Shown here one piece after another: positions 7,348-14,398 of a stretch of DNA of 14,398 nucleotides. The position numbers and the translations under genes were made by a program. The stretch lies in contig JABYQS010000736.1 in assembly GCA_022592435.1 (NCBI GenBank), positions 1 through 14,398 of the forward strand, read 5' to 3'. The DNA comes from Cerioporus squamosus. Taxonomy: Eukaryota; Basidiomycota; Agaricomycetes; Polyporales; Polyporaceae. The notes beneath the pieces were generated by a model. That model ran no database searches, was not told where the DNA came from, and saw only the letters and a list, made by a program, of their open reading frames with translations. The first letter of the stretch is position 1. Every line of letters begins with the position of its first letter.

Positions 7348-9206
7348 TCAGGTGGATGACGACGCCGTTGGTGATGAGGAGCTTGCGGATGAGGAGCAGG
7401 TGGTGGTTGCTCAGGCTGCTGCGGTTGCTGCGGCTCTGGAGCAGGTGGAGGAGCTGGAGCAGGGTCTGCAGGAGGAATGGGAGGAGGAACTGGAGGAGGA
7501 GCGTCATCTAAATCGTCGTCGAGACGATCAGGAACAGGAAGGTCAGCATCACCGTTGGAAGGTTCCTCAGGTGGCTGGTAATCAGGGAACGGACTGTCGT
7601 CGGGGGTAGCTCGACGAGTGCCGGTGTCCGCACGTGCAGGAAATACGGTCTCATCGAAGATCACATCGCGAGATACTTCGACTTGACGGGTGGTCGGGTT
7701 CCATAGGCGATACCCCTTTGAACCCGGCTCATAGCCCACAAACGTCCTCTCGACGGCCTTCTGGTCGAGCTTCCCTTGACGTTTGTCTTTCTGCACGTGT
7801 ACGTAGGCTTTGCACCCAAACACCCGGAAGTAGGAGACGTCCGGCTTGCTGCCGGTCCAGATGGTGATGGGGCACTCCCACTTAAGTCGTCTCATCGGCT
7901 GACGGTTATAGATGTGAACGGCAGCATCAAGAGCGAGCTTCCAGAATCCATGAGAAAGGCCAGCAAAGTGGAGCATGCATAGAGCCTTCTCAGAGATCGT
8001 ACGGATGAAGCGTTCAGCTCGTCCATTCTGCTGAGACGTTCCTGGCATCGTCTTATCGTGCTCAATCCCAAATTCACGAAGCATGGCTTGGAACGAGTCG
8101 GACATGTACTCCCCCCCTCGATCGGATCGTACTTTCTTGATCTTGTGCTCCGTCTGGTTCTCAGCCCAAGACTTGAACTGTCTGAAGGCTTCCTCCTGAT
8201 CGGACTTCCGCTTGAGAGCATAAACGGCAGCCAGACCGGAGCAGTCATCGACGAAGACACAGAAGTAGTTGAAGCCACCGATCGATGTGCCAAGAGGTCC
8301 TGCAATGTCCATGTGGACGAGAGCGAGAACGACTGTAGCACGCTTCTCAGAAGGAGGGAAGGGACGATGAGTCATCTTGCCCTTCGCACAACCTTCGCAG
8401 GGTTTGTCAGAGGGAGGACCGATGCCGTCCATGCCAGTGGTCGCATCAGGCAGACGCTTGACAGCTTCTTTGCCTGGATGACCCCATCGACGATGCACTA
8501 AGTCATGGTCGAGGACACGGGATGCAGCATCAAGATCGCCAGAATTCTTCTTCCCTTCGACGATGAGAGGGAAGAGATAGAGATTGATCATAGGGATATA
8601 GGTACCTTGAAGGACCTTTCGACCCTTGATCTCAACCGTCGAGCCGGAAGTGACTCGGCCCTTAGGCCTTGAGTCGAAGATGCTCATAAGTCCATCACCT
8701 TGATAGATGAACGAACCCTTGCGCTCAATCATCCCAGTGGAGAAGAGTCGCTGCTCACCCGCTGCAGGGATATAGCAGACGTCATTGAGAGTGACTTTGA
8801 CTCGCTCTCCATCCACCAGGGAGTATCCCACAATTGTACCTTCACCAAGACAGGCAATCTGACCCGCTTGACCATCCTGAGCAGTCCTGAAGTACTTAGG
8901 TTGCGCGTACTCACGATAGTCGGTGAAGTCAGACATGATTCCGGTGACATGTGACGATGCACCAGAATCCATGAGCCAGATTGTCTCGACGCGTCCCTCA
9001 GCAGCATCAGCTGCGCTGTAGAAAGAAACGGAGAGCTCGTTCGCGATGTTCGCTACAGGTACAAGAGAGGAGATAGTAGAGATAGTATGCGCATGGTTAT
9101 GTCCGTTCGAATTCCCATTGCCTTTGCCAGCCTCGTTACCACCCTTGCCAGAGTCCTTGCTCTTCTTCTGTTCCGCGGATTCTTCTCCGGGAACTTCTTG
9201 TAGCAG
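7242..9206 (-). CDS. pol: copia Pol N-terminal part: protease and integrase
   Basis: The open frame runs from 9206 (after a TAA at 9207-9209) to a TAG at 7242-7244. Protease is marked by WLMDSGASSHVTG (active-site Asp at about 8969-8967). Numbering from the Met at 8972, integrase has an HHCC zinc module (H160, H165, C192, C195). Its catalytic triad is D222 (HMDIAGPL), D284 (SDRGGEY) and E320 (GRAERF), with exactly 35 residues between the last two, as in D,D35E integrases. These cleave the polyprotein and insert the cDNA. After the core comes a Pro/Gln-rich linker (about 7370-7510) leading toward RT. The frame is -1 to Gag (overlap 9053-9206) and the next section is again shifted. The part upstream of the Met at 8972 (GKGGNEAGKGN...) reads as the natural continuation of Gag after its zinc knuckle. 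Confidence 0.92.
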   Translation of the reverse strand: MLQEVPGEESAEQKKSKDSGKGGNEAGKGNGNSNGHNHAHTISTISSLVPVANIANELSVSFYSAADAAEGRVETIWLMDSGASSHVTGIMSDFTDYREYAQPKYFRTAQDGQAGQIACLGEGTIVGYSLVDGERVKVTLNDVCYIPAAGEQRLFSTGMIERKGSFIYQGDGLMSIFDSRPKGRVTSGSTVEIKGRKVLQGTYIPMINLYLFPLIVEGKKNSGDLDAASRVLDHDLVHRRWGHPGKEAVKRLPDATTGMDGIGPPSDKPCEGCAKGKMTHRPFPPSEKRATVVLALVHMDIAGPLGTSIGGFNYFCVFVDDCSGLAAVYALKRKSDQEEAFRQFKSWAENQTEHKIKKVRSDRGGEYMSDSFQAMLREFGIEHDKTMPGTSQQNGRAERFIRTISEKALCMLHFAGLSHGFWKLALDAAVHIYNRQPMRRLKWECPITIWTGSKPDVSYFRVFGCKAYVHVQKDKRQGKLDQKAVERTFVGYEPGSKGYRLWNPTTRQVEVSRDVIFDETVFPARADTGTRRATPDDSPFPDYQPPEEPSNGDADLPVPDRLDDDLDDAPPPVPPPIPPADPAPAPPPAPEPQQPQQPEQPPPAPHPQAPHHQRRRHPPEGGNAPPCRSPERTRGRCQNVTPEITSTVMNLPLK

Positions 9207-9901
9207 TTAGAAGAGTCATGGTTGTCCTTGCCGCAGTGGGTGCAAGGAGGTCTAGGTCTCGGCTTCGGCTTCGAGATCTTGTGCGCCTGACCAATCGACG
9301 TCCCACGCAAGGAGTCCTCAAGCTTGAGCTTGGGCTTGACCGTCTCGAGGGTTAGGTCAGACTCCTTGGTAGTGTGTAGGATGGTGGAGATCGCCGGTCG
9401 GTACGAGTCAGGCATCTTCGAGAAGAGCCAGAAGACCTTGATGTGGTTGGCGAGGGTGTTCGTGCTATTGGCCGTTAACTCATCCAGGAGCCCAATAAAG
9501 GTCTGCACCTGGTCGACGATTGACTTGCTCTCGTCGAACCGAGGGTAGTTGAGAAGATGTTCGAACCGGGAGAAGGAGTACCCGTTGTCCGACTTCTCGT
9601 ACGTAGCCTTCAAGGCGTCCCAGATCTCCTTAGCGGTCTTCTTCCCTTCGAAGCACTTGGACACCTCAGCACTAGTCTTGTACATGAGGATACCTTGCGC
9701 CCGATTGTCCGTCTTTCCCCAGGCCTTCACTTCTTCGGCATTTCTGCCATCAGCAGCTGGAGTAGGACGTGCAACACTCCCACTGACGACATCCCAAGCA
9801 TCAATCATCATCAGATAACTCTTCATCTGACGAGCCCACTCCTTGTATCCTTCCTGACCTCTGAGTTGAGGCAGGGTCTTCTCGAGACCGGCTTCCGACA
9901 T
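9053..9901 (-). CDS. gag: copia Gag (UBN2/DUF4219-like) with zinc knuckle
   Basis: The ATG at 9899-9901 opens 282 codons. It begins MSEAGLEKTLPQLRGQEGY, with the copia Gag pattern of a short lead then YKEWARQMKSYL. The central helical region includes AKEIWDALKATYEK (about 90-103). A CCHC zinc knuckle follows at C220, C223, H228, C233 (CTHCGKDNHDSSNC), behind a basic Lys/Pro/Arg stretch. Gag packages the element RNA and forms the particle. The last about 45 residues, after PEKNP, are Arg/Leu-rich and not Gag-like. The -1 frame over the same bases carries a better continuation into protease, so the ORF end at 9053 is probably not the natural Gag end. The frame is also open upstream of this ATG for 143 codons. 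I kept this Met because it is the first ATG and the family N-terminus fits. Confidence 0.88.
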   Translation of the reverse strand: MSEAGLEKTLPQLRGQEGYKEWARQMKSYLMMIDAWDVVSGSVARPTPAADGRNAEEVKAWGKTDNRAQGILMYKTSAEVSKCFEGKKTAKEIWDALKATYEKSDNGYSFSRFEHLLNYPRFDESKSIVDQVQTFIGLLDELTANSTNTLANHIKVFWLFSKMPDSYRPAISTILHTTKESDLTLETVKPKLKLEDSLRGTSIGQAHKISKPKPRPRPPCTHCGKDNHDSSNCYKKFPEKNPRNRRRARTLARVVTRLAKAMGIRTDITMRILSLLSPLLYL

Positions 9902-10636
9902 CGCAAAGAGATACGAGTAGTCAGTCGGTTCTGGTGTGTTATCGAGAAGAGGTGGTAGTGCAGGAAGTGTTACGACAGGAGTTGGTGGAGCGGATGGGAT
10001 CGGTGTAGGATAGGGAGTGTCTGAAGGTGCAGGGAGAGGAATAGAATCTGGAGACGGAGATGGGAGAGTGACAGGAAGAACTTCAGGAGATGGAAGAACT
10101 TCTTCGACCGGTAGAACAGGAGATTGAGCAGGAGGGAGTTGTGGTGATGGAGGATGATCGTCTTCTTCAGACTGATCTTCTGATCCTGAGGTAAGAGGAC
10201 GACAGTCTTGGCCAGAAGCAGGTTCGATGTAGCGACGACGAGGGTATGCACAGTTGTCAGGTTTGGCAACCTCGTTGAACCGGTTAGGACACGGTTGGTC
10301 GTCGCAGTCCTTGAAAGAGACGTTCGTCTTCTAGCCAGCAGACGTCTCGAGTGTCAGTTGTGTCGTATCGGTGGAAGAGATTTCTACAGTTGAAGTCTGT
10401 AGAGGCCACCGTGTCGATGCGAAAGGTTCAGAAAGTGCGATGATTTGAAGATAGCCACGTGCGATGGCAACGAGAGATGGACACCTGTTCAGGTGAACCT
10501 CAAACACCAGCAAGCCGAGTATGCCAATGCCGAGGGTAGAAGTTGCCAACTGTGCCCAGAAAGAACTAGGTACGTATCGTACTGAAAAGTGGTATCGTAA
10601 GGAGGGTCCAAACGGTTGTCCTCCGGTCCTAAGGTG
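9902..10636 (-). pseudogene. open frame without ATG, in frame ahead of gag, one amber codon
   Basis: The gag frame continues upstream of its first ATG for 143 codons to a TAG (10331-10333), then stays open for another 101 codons to a TAG at 10637-10639. So 244 sense codons carry one stop, far fewer than expected by chance. No ATG occurs in this stretch. The part nearest gag is acidic then very Pro-rich (SGSEDQSEEDDHPPSPQLPP and repeated P-x-P), ending TDYSYLFA just before the Gag Met. The distal part has a hydrophobic run (STLGIGILGLLVF) and a Ser/Thr-rich stretch before the amber. I do not recognise the protein. It could be a decayed N-terminal Gag domain whose start was lost, a captured sequence, or a region translated after splicing. 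Confidence 0.45.
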
Positions 10637-10639
10637 CTA

Positions 10640-10917
10640 ACCACCCCGGATACAACAGCTGGCGGATGCAAGTGCACGGCCTGGCTGAGGGATGCCTGAA
10701 ATCCTGTACGCCTCGAGAGCGCCAAAGGATGTACAACAGTAGATACGATGACTAGCTAATAAAAGCACTCAGGGCTGCGTCACGAGCGCAGAAATGTCCC
10801 CCTGGTAGCAGTGTCGGCGGGCACAGTCAAGATCTAGGGAGTTAGTGGAGGAATGCACGGGCAGGAGTCGTCGAAGAAAGGGTGCGCGCAGAGTGACGAC
10901 TAGCAACGGTCAGAGCT
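10640..10917 (-). other. copia 5' leader between primer site and first open frame
   Basis: This is about 280 bp of internal leader. The - strand has another open stretch in a different frame over 10489 to about 10755 (containing VSTLGPEDNRLDPPYDT) without an ATG. It might connect to the pre-gag frame by a frame change near 10565. Packaging and dimerisation signals would be expected here but cannot be identified by eye. Confidence 0.35.
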
Positions 10918-10931
10918 CAGGGCTCATAACC
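10918..10931 (-). promoter_or_regulatory. primer binding site for initiator tRNA-Met anticodon arm (half-tRNA)
   Basis: The + strand CAGGGCTCATAACC directly abuts the 5' LTR. It reads as the 5' side of the anticodon stem plus loop of eukaryotic initiator tRNA-Met, with the CAT anticodon at 10925-10927. The genomic RNA (- strand) is therefore complementary to the internal anticodon arm of the tRNA, not its 3' CCA end. Drosophila copia and yeast Ty5 are known to prime from such a cleaved half-tRNA. The match would place the primer 3' end at about tRNA position 39-40. Confidence 0.8.
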
Positions 10932-11530
10932 TGATGAAGTCTGAACCTGTGAAGGCAAGTCGCAACGACTAGCAGACGAGTGGACAACACGAGTCCTCAG
11001 TCAGTAGAGCAAAAGACTGATAGCATAGACACAAGTACCTAGCAGACGAGTGGACAACACGAGCTACAAAGTACTTGTAAGTAAAGCATAAGTAAGCATA
11101 GGTAGGCGAGTACTTACTCCTCAGTCAGTAGAGCAAAAGACTGAGGAGACGAGCCCAAGAGTCCCTCCTTATATACTGTGTCTGGAGTAGCATGAGTAAG
11201 CGACAGAAAGGAGAGCATAATGCTGTCTGAGTCAGAACGAGTAGGGATGACTCAGACGATGACTCAGGATGACGAAGATACGACAAATACGAGGTCACAA
11301 GGGCATGTCTAGTACAGCCCAGAGATATCTAGAAAGAACTAGAAAGGTCCGGAGCGTTGCAGAACGCACTGGAATGGACTGGAAACAAAGAGAAGCCAGG
11401 TAACCACATGGTTTCGTACAACGTACCCTAAAAGGAAAGGAAGAAGCATAGCCTAAGATCTAATCGTAAGAGGCTGTGCCCATAGCGCCTAATGCGCAAC
11501 TAATGTCCATAGTCCATAGTAAGTTCAACA
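10932..11530 (-). repeat. right LTR (5' LTR of the element), 599 bp
   Basis: It has TG...CA ends and is identical to the left LTR except for three transitions and one missing A. It carries the same 25-bp direct repeat (first copy at 10969), the hairpin at 11117-11148, and the TATA box. As the 5' LTR it should drive transcription leftward. Confidence 0.95.
11167..11175 (-). promoter_or_regulatory. TATA box of the copia 5' LTR
   Basis: On the - strand the sequence is TATATAAGG. It would set the RNA start about 30 bp further left (near 11140), inside or beside the hairpin at 11117-11148. This makes U3 the outer about 390 bp and R/U5 the inner about 210 bp. The start point is inferred from spacing only. 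Confidence 0.55.
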
Positions 11531-11584
11531 ATGTGGTCGCGGCTTGCTTGTGATCTTCTCCTCACGCTGCATAGGATGTCGTCT

Positions 11585-13650
11585 ATGCCTATAAAGAACA
11601 AGGCTCTCCGTCGCCTCTGAGAGTCCACCTGCCTTCGGGATACCCAACTCTCCCGCCCACGTTGCGCCGTCGCATGGATGTCTCCGTTGGCGGGGCGGTT
11701 GCCACCGGTCGGGTGTTCGGGACCTGACTGCCGAGGCCTTGGGTTTTCGGAGCCTGCCCTCGGGCAGCGGGATCTCCTCGCCTGCTCTCCCCACGACGCG
11801 TGAGAGTTCTGCGCCTGCCACGCCTGCCACGGCTCTTGCTGGCCTTACCCTTCACCCGCTGCTGCGGCGGGCGATGGGATGGCCGGTAGTCTAGGGCTGA
11901 ACTTGCTTGCGGATGCAGCGGATGTGAATAAATAACTCCTCATGTGCTCCTTGTCCCTGTACTAAAAGAACACACGCTTTATGTCCAGTATATGGAGACG
12001 ATCTCGTCTGGGTCCTCGATGGATGAGGACACCTATCTGGAGAATGGGGAGATCGCACCTGCTAACCAGCGGGCGTCACGCTCCAAGGCTGTGCAGACCG
12101 ACCGCCCGATTCCTGGGCTCGTGGTTAGTCCTGAGGAGCTTACAAGGCAGCAGCTCGCCCTTGTAAGCCACCAGTTGGCCCATGACGAAGCCCGTGCCGG
12201 GCTGTATCTGTCCTTATCCTAAGGTGCAATACTACACTAGGCGGGCTCATGCGGGCCCTCTCGTCGACCCCATGACCCTGTGTGGCTATGCGCCTATGGA
12301 GATTGACGGACATCCCCTTGCCCGCGAACCTCTAGCGCATGCCCGTGTCGCTGGTGCGGACTCCGAAGCGTCTGACCACGATATGTACCACCCGCCGCCT
12401 CTTGATGAGATGGTTGTGACGATCCTCCGGGGCAACCGCGGATCCGCCACCGCTACACCGGGGAGGAGCATGACGGCATGAGGCTTGTCTCTGGGGAGCG
12501 GCGATACTACCATGATGTGCCGATCCGTAACTCGGCCTCGGTGAGTGCGGCGATGACTGGTGCCACTGCGGATGTCCCCAAGTCTATGTGATCCGGATGT
12601 TGTTCGGGATGCCTACCACCTCACCGGTGGTCATGCGGGGCCGCCTCAGCCAGCTGCCCTTCCCTTCCCCTCTGGCTCTCTCCAGTTTATGCCGATCCCG
12701 GCTGCTGGGGTGGCGCTGCTTCATCTTGATGATCCGGAGGCTCTGCTCAAGGGCCTGGCGGCTGAACGTGTCCATGTGATCTTCCGCAGCCCCAGTGCTC
12801 ATGGTTCTCATCCGCATCTACAACGGCGGCGTCCCTCGTGCCCACAATGTCAAACAGCAGTCTGGACGCGCTAGCGGAGGCTATCACGACTATCACGAAC
12901 GCAACGGACTTCATCATCGTTCCTCCGGCCCAGTCGTGGAAACCATGAACTCTCCCAACAGGACCAGCCCATGACCTGGCTGGTTCTCGGCTCGTCGCTG
13001 CGCATGTCCGCACCCTTGTGCGGCAACTCTTGTGGACCCTCCCACCGCATTTCCTTCCTCGCGCTGAACCGGGACCTCCGGTTTACGCGATTCATCGCCG
13101 CATTGGATACTATACCCACAATGTTGACCAGGGACGTTGAGAACTCCATCTGTCGCACCTTTGGCGGCCCCTCATCCTCCCCTAGTGTCCGCTCATTGGT
13201 TGCAAGCCACCCCCACATCGAACCTGAGCAGGTTGATCCAGCGGTCTCGGTGTCCTCAAGTCGCTGCGCGTTGCTGTCGTCACCTATCCGAATGGAAGTA
13301 TCATCGCTAATGTATACTGTGACTCCCTACTCACTCCGTCGAAGTGTGGCGCACTTGGATTGCGTATGTCCACACCATTCCGTTTTGGAGTGACCTGAAC
13401 CCCACCGGTGCTTTCCTTCGCCCTATTTGCTGCGCTGGCTGCTCCGGCGCGGATCATCCTACCTTCATGTGTCCGTACGCCCTTCTTGCCGGGTGGAATG
13501 GTCCCTCTCCTGGAGCTGCAACTATCGAGGCCCTATGGACCCCCTCAGGCGGCTGTCGTGTCGATGGTAGGGCGTGGCTCGCTGATGCGTGGCCTGCACC
13601 GTACCGTGGCGGAAACACTAGGGACGGCGCGACGTGGCCGTGGATTTACG
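11585..13650 (+). pseudogene. LINE ORF1 (Gag-like, CCHC) broken by frame changes
   Basis: A candidate start, MPIKNKALR (11585), shifts into a frame open from about 11613 to 11891 (with SGISSPALPTTRESSAP). Next come SSMDEDTYLENGEIAPANQ and SPEELTRQQLALVSHQLAHD (to 12222), then another frame to 12481. MRLVSGERRYYHDVPIRN and AAMTGATADVPK follow (12478-12591), then DPDVVRDAYHLTGGHAGPP and GSLQFMPIPAAGVALLHLDD (to about 12780). After these come LIRIYNGGVPRAHNVKQQS (12801 on) and DALAEAITTITNATDFIIVP (12859 on). The last parts are NRDLRFTRFIAAL (12971-13200), LRVAVVTYPNGSIIANVY (13261 on) and WRTWIAYVHTIPFW (13344 on). The final frame holds a zinc knuckle, CAGCSGADHPTFMC, then GWNGPSP. At least eight frame changes or stops break it, mostly indel-type. 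ORF1 proteins of this kind bind the element RNA; this one cannot be made whole. Confidence 0.72.
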
Positions 13651-14271
13651 TCCTCCTAGCTTGTACCCCCTGTTCTGTATCCCTGTTACGGCCTTTGTTG
13701 TGCGCTGATCTTAGAACTGTGTCTTGGTCCTTGCGGTCTAGGTGTCCCTCCCTAGACTCATATGCTATCCTGCCTACTTTGTGCATGCGGAGTACTGCTG
13801 CTTTTAGAACAAGCACGAGCGGTTGCTCCGATACGTTTCTGCTGTACCATGTATTGGGCTGCCTTTGAGCCCTGTGCTTGTGGAATGGAATAATGAGTTG
13901 CCTGCCTGCCAAGCAGGCTTCTCTCTGGTCTGGCGTCGTGTCTGCCGTGCGGCCGGTTGTCGCCTCGGTGCGTTAGGACGGTACCCTCATGCACTTAAAT
14001 CCTATATCGCCACAACTTCAACACATACTATAAATACAATTCGGTCTAGTCCACTCGGTATTGGTAGGAACGCTGCGCTCAGCCTGATGGCCACAACGTC
14101 CTGCTACCAGCCTGTGGCTGAGGATGGCGGGGCCGATATCGGTGGTAGCGTGGCACGGAGTGTGCGGGATAGCGCTGCGCAGGCGTGACGCTATACCTGG
14201 GAGCCGTGCCTCCCTCTCTCTCCTCTGGTACCGTCTGGTGCTGGTTGATCGTCCGTTGCGCACCGGGGTGC
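13651..14271 (+). other. LINE region between ORF1 zinc knuckle and ORF2, no clear coding
   Basis: About 620 bp in which I see no recognisable protein. One frame is open over 13823-14188 but its residues do not resemble LINE proteins. In related elements the end of ORF1 is Gly/Arg-rich, and RRGRGF near 13650 may be a trace of this. The rest may be a decayed ORF1 tail and inter-ORF spacer. Confidence 0.35.
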
Positions 14272-14272
14272 G

Positions 14273-14398
14273 CTTAGAATTGCTTCGTTAAATATGAATG
14301 GTGCGACTACTCGGTCGCTCTCGGAAGGGCTCTCTGCGCCTCGCAGCATTGGATGCTGATAAATCAAGTACTTCGGCAACGCCGAATTGGAGTCTTAG
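14273..14398 (+). pseudogene. LINE ORF2 N-terminus (endonuclease start), frameshifted, cut by window edge
   Basis: The frame at 14273 reads LRIASLNMNGATTRS, the typical first strand of an AP-like endonuclease (the Asn of SLNMNG corresponds to the conserved N-terminal motif). It ends at a TGA near 14360. The +2 frame from 14350 continues as WMLINQVLRQRRIGVL, which fits the following helix and strand. So a frameshift lies near 14335-14350. Reverse transcriptase would lie beyond the window. Confidence 0.7.

Larger units (their letters stand above)
4991..11530 (-). mobile_element. Ty1/copia LTR retrotransposon, full length
   Basis: The element spans 6,540 bp, is bounded by near-identical LTRs, and is read on the - strand, so the right LTR is the 5' LTR. 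The order is 5' LTR, tRNA-Met anticodon-arm primer site, long leader with an open frame, Gag with zinc knuckle, protease, integrase, RT, RNase H, polypurine tract, 3' LTR. Integrase before RT is diagnostic for the Ty1/copia (Pseudoviridae) type. The 5 bp on the left (CCAGC, 4986-4990) and right (ATGTG, 11531-11535) do not match, so no target-site duplication is visible. High LTR identity suggests recent insertion or recent homogenisation. Two frame changes and an amber codon ahead of gag suggest this copy may not be autonomous. Confidence 0.93.
11531..14398 (+). mobile_element. decayed Tad1-like LINE (non-LTR retrotransposon), 3' part outside window
   Basis: The + strand carries, in the right order but in changing frames, the parts of a basidiomycete LINE. 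These are a Pro/Ser/Thr-rich ORF1 start, an ORF1 core, a CCHC zinc knuckle and the start of an ORF2 endonuclease. The element runs off the right edge. Its left end is at or just inside the copia LTR boundary; the leader 11531-11584 belongs to it or to an unknown flank. Many frame changes make it non-functional. Confidence 0.75.

Noticed and set aside
7125..7609. Two long + strand ORFs rich in Arg/Leu or Glu/Gln
   Set aside because: They are antisense shadows of the Pro/Gln-rich linker between integrase and RT.
9165..9210. Canonical -1 slippery heptamer at the Gag/protease overlap
   Set aside because: I looked for X-XXY-YYZ in the gag frame and found none, so programmed shifting is not claimed.
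9136..9321. Arg-rich - strand ORF inside gag
   Set aside because: It is an alternate-frame shadow of the basic stretch and zinc knuckle of Gag.
9970..10269. Leu/His-rich 99-codon - strand ORF
   Set aside because: It is a shadow of the Pro-rich pre-gag frame; repeated CTC/CTT codons come from reading Pro codons out of frame.
11525..11855. Two - strand ORFs right of the LTR
   Set aside because: The + strand over the same bases carries the Pro/Ser/Thr-rich LINE ORF1 start, which fits its neighbours; the - strand products look like GC-rich shadows.
12747..13218. Overlapping - strand ORFs in the LINE
   Set aside because: Ordered LINE ORF1 pieces lie on the + strand here.
13905..13923. Small hairpin (GCCTGC...GCAGGC) in the LINE inter-ORF region
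   Set aside because: It is short, has no context, and is likely chance in GC-rich DNA.
1..14398. CRISPR array, rRNA or functional tRNA genes
   Set aside because: None seen. The only tRNA-like stretch is the 14-nt primer site, which is too short to be a gene.

Overview
The window looks like a transposon-dense stretch of an Agaricomycete (mushroom-forming basidiomycete) genome. The signs are short GT-AG introns of 46-64 nt, a broken DUF6533-type gene, a Plavaka-type DNA transposon, a Ty1/copia LTR retrotransposon, and a decayed LINE whose protein fragments resemble basidiomycete Tad1-like elements. Family assignments are from recognition of the translated sequence; no database search was run.

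Layout, left to right. (1) 1-871: the first three exons (+ strand) of a DUF6533-like membrane protein gene. The recognisable protein stops near position 420-430 and is followed by about 440 bp of unassigned DNA with a promoter-like stretch. (2) 872-1120: a 249-bp foldback sequence with perfect 26-bp inverted termini, a central palindrome and three direct copies of a 12-bp motif. (3) 1124-4510 (- strand): an apparently intact four-exon Plavaka-type transposase of 1,072 codons. Its stop codon lies 3 bp from the foldback, which may be the 3' end of this transposon or a separate small element. (4) 4511-4990: the transposase upstream region and a short + strand reading frame cut off at the next element. 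(5) 4991-11530 (- strand): a complete-length Ty1/copia element of 6,540 bp. It has 600/599-bp LTRs differing by three transitions and one 1-bp indel. Its primer binding site matches the anticodon arm of initiator tRNA-Met, a copia/Ty5-like half-tRNA priming signature. A polypurine tract is present. Gag, protease-integrase and RT-RNase H lie in three frames separated by two shifts of the same sense, and a long open frame without ATG precedes gag. (6) 11531-14398 (+ strand): a decayed LINE. Its ORF1, with a CCHC zinc knuckle, is scattered over all three frames, and the first residues of its ORF2 endonuclease appear at the window edge.

These elements do not work together as a pathway; this is a nest or cluster of mobile DNA. 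Two things suggest rearrangement. The copia element has no target-site duplication, with unrelated sequence on its two sides. The Plavaka-type transposon also has no recognisable second end before the copia LTR. The transposase is the only gene here that reads as fully functional. The copia element is young by LTR identity and keeps all catalytic motifs seen, but needs two frame changes to express Pol. The LINE is dead.
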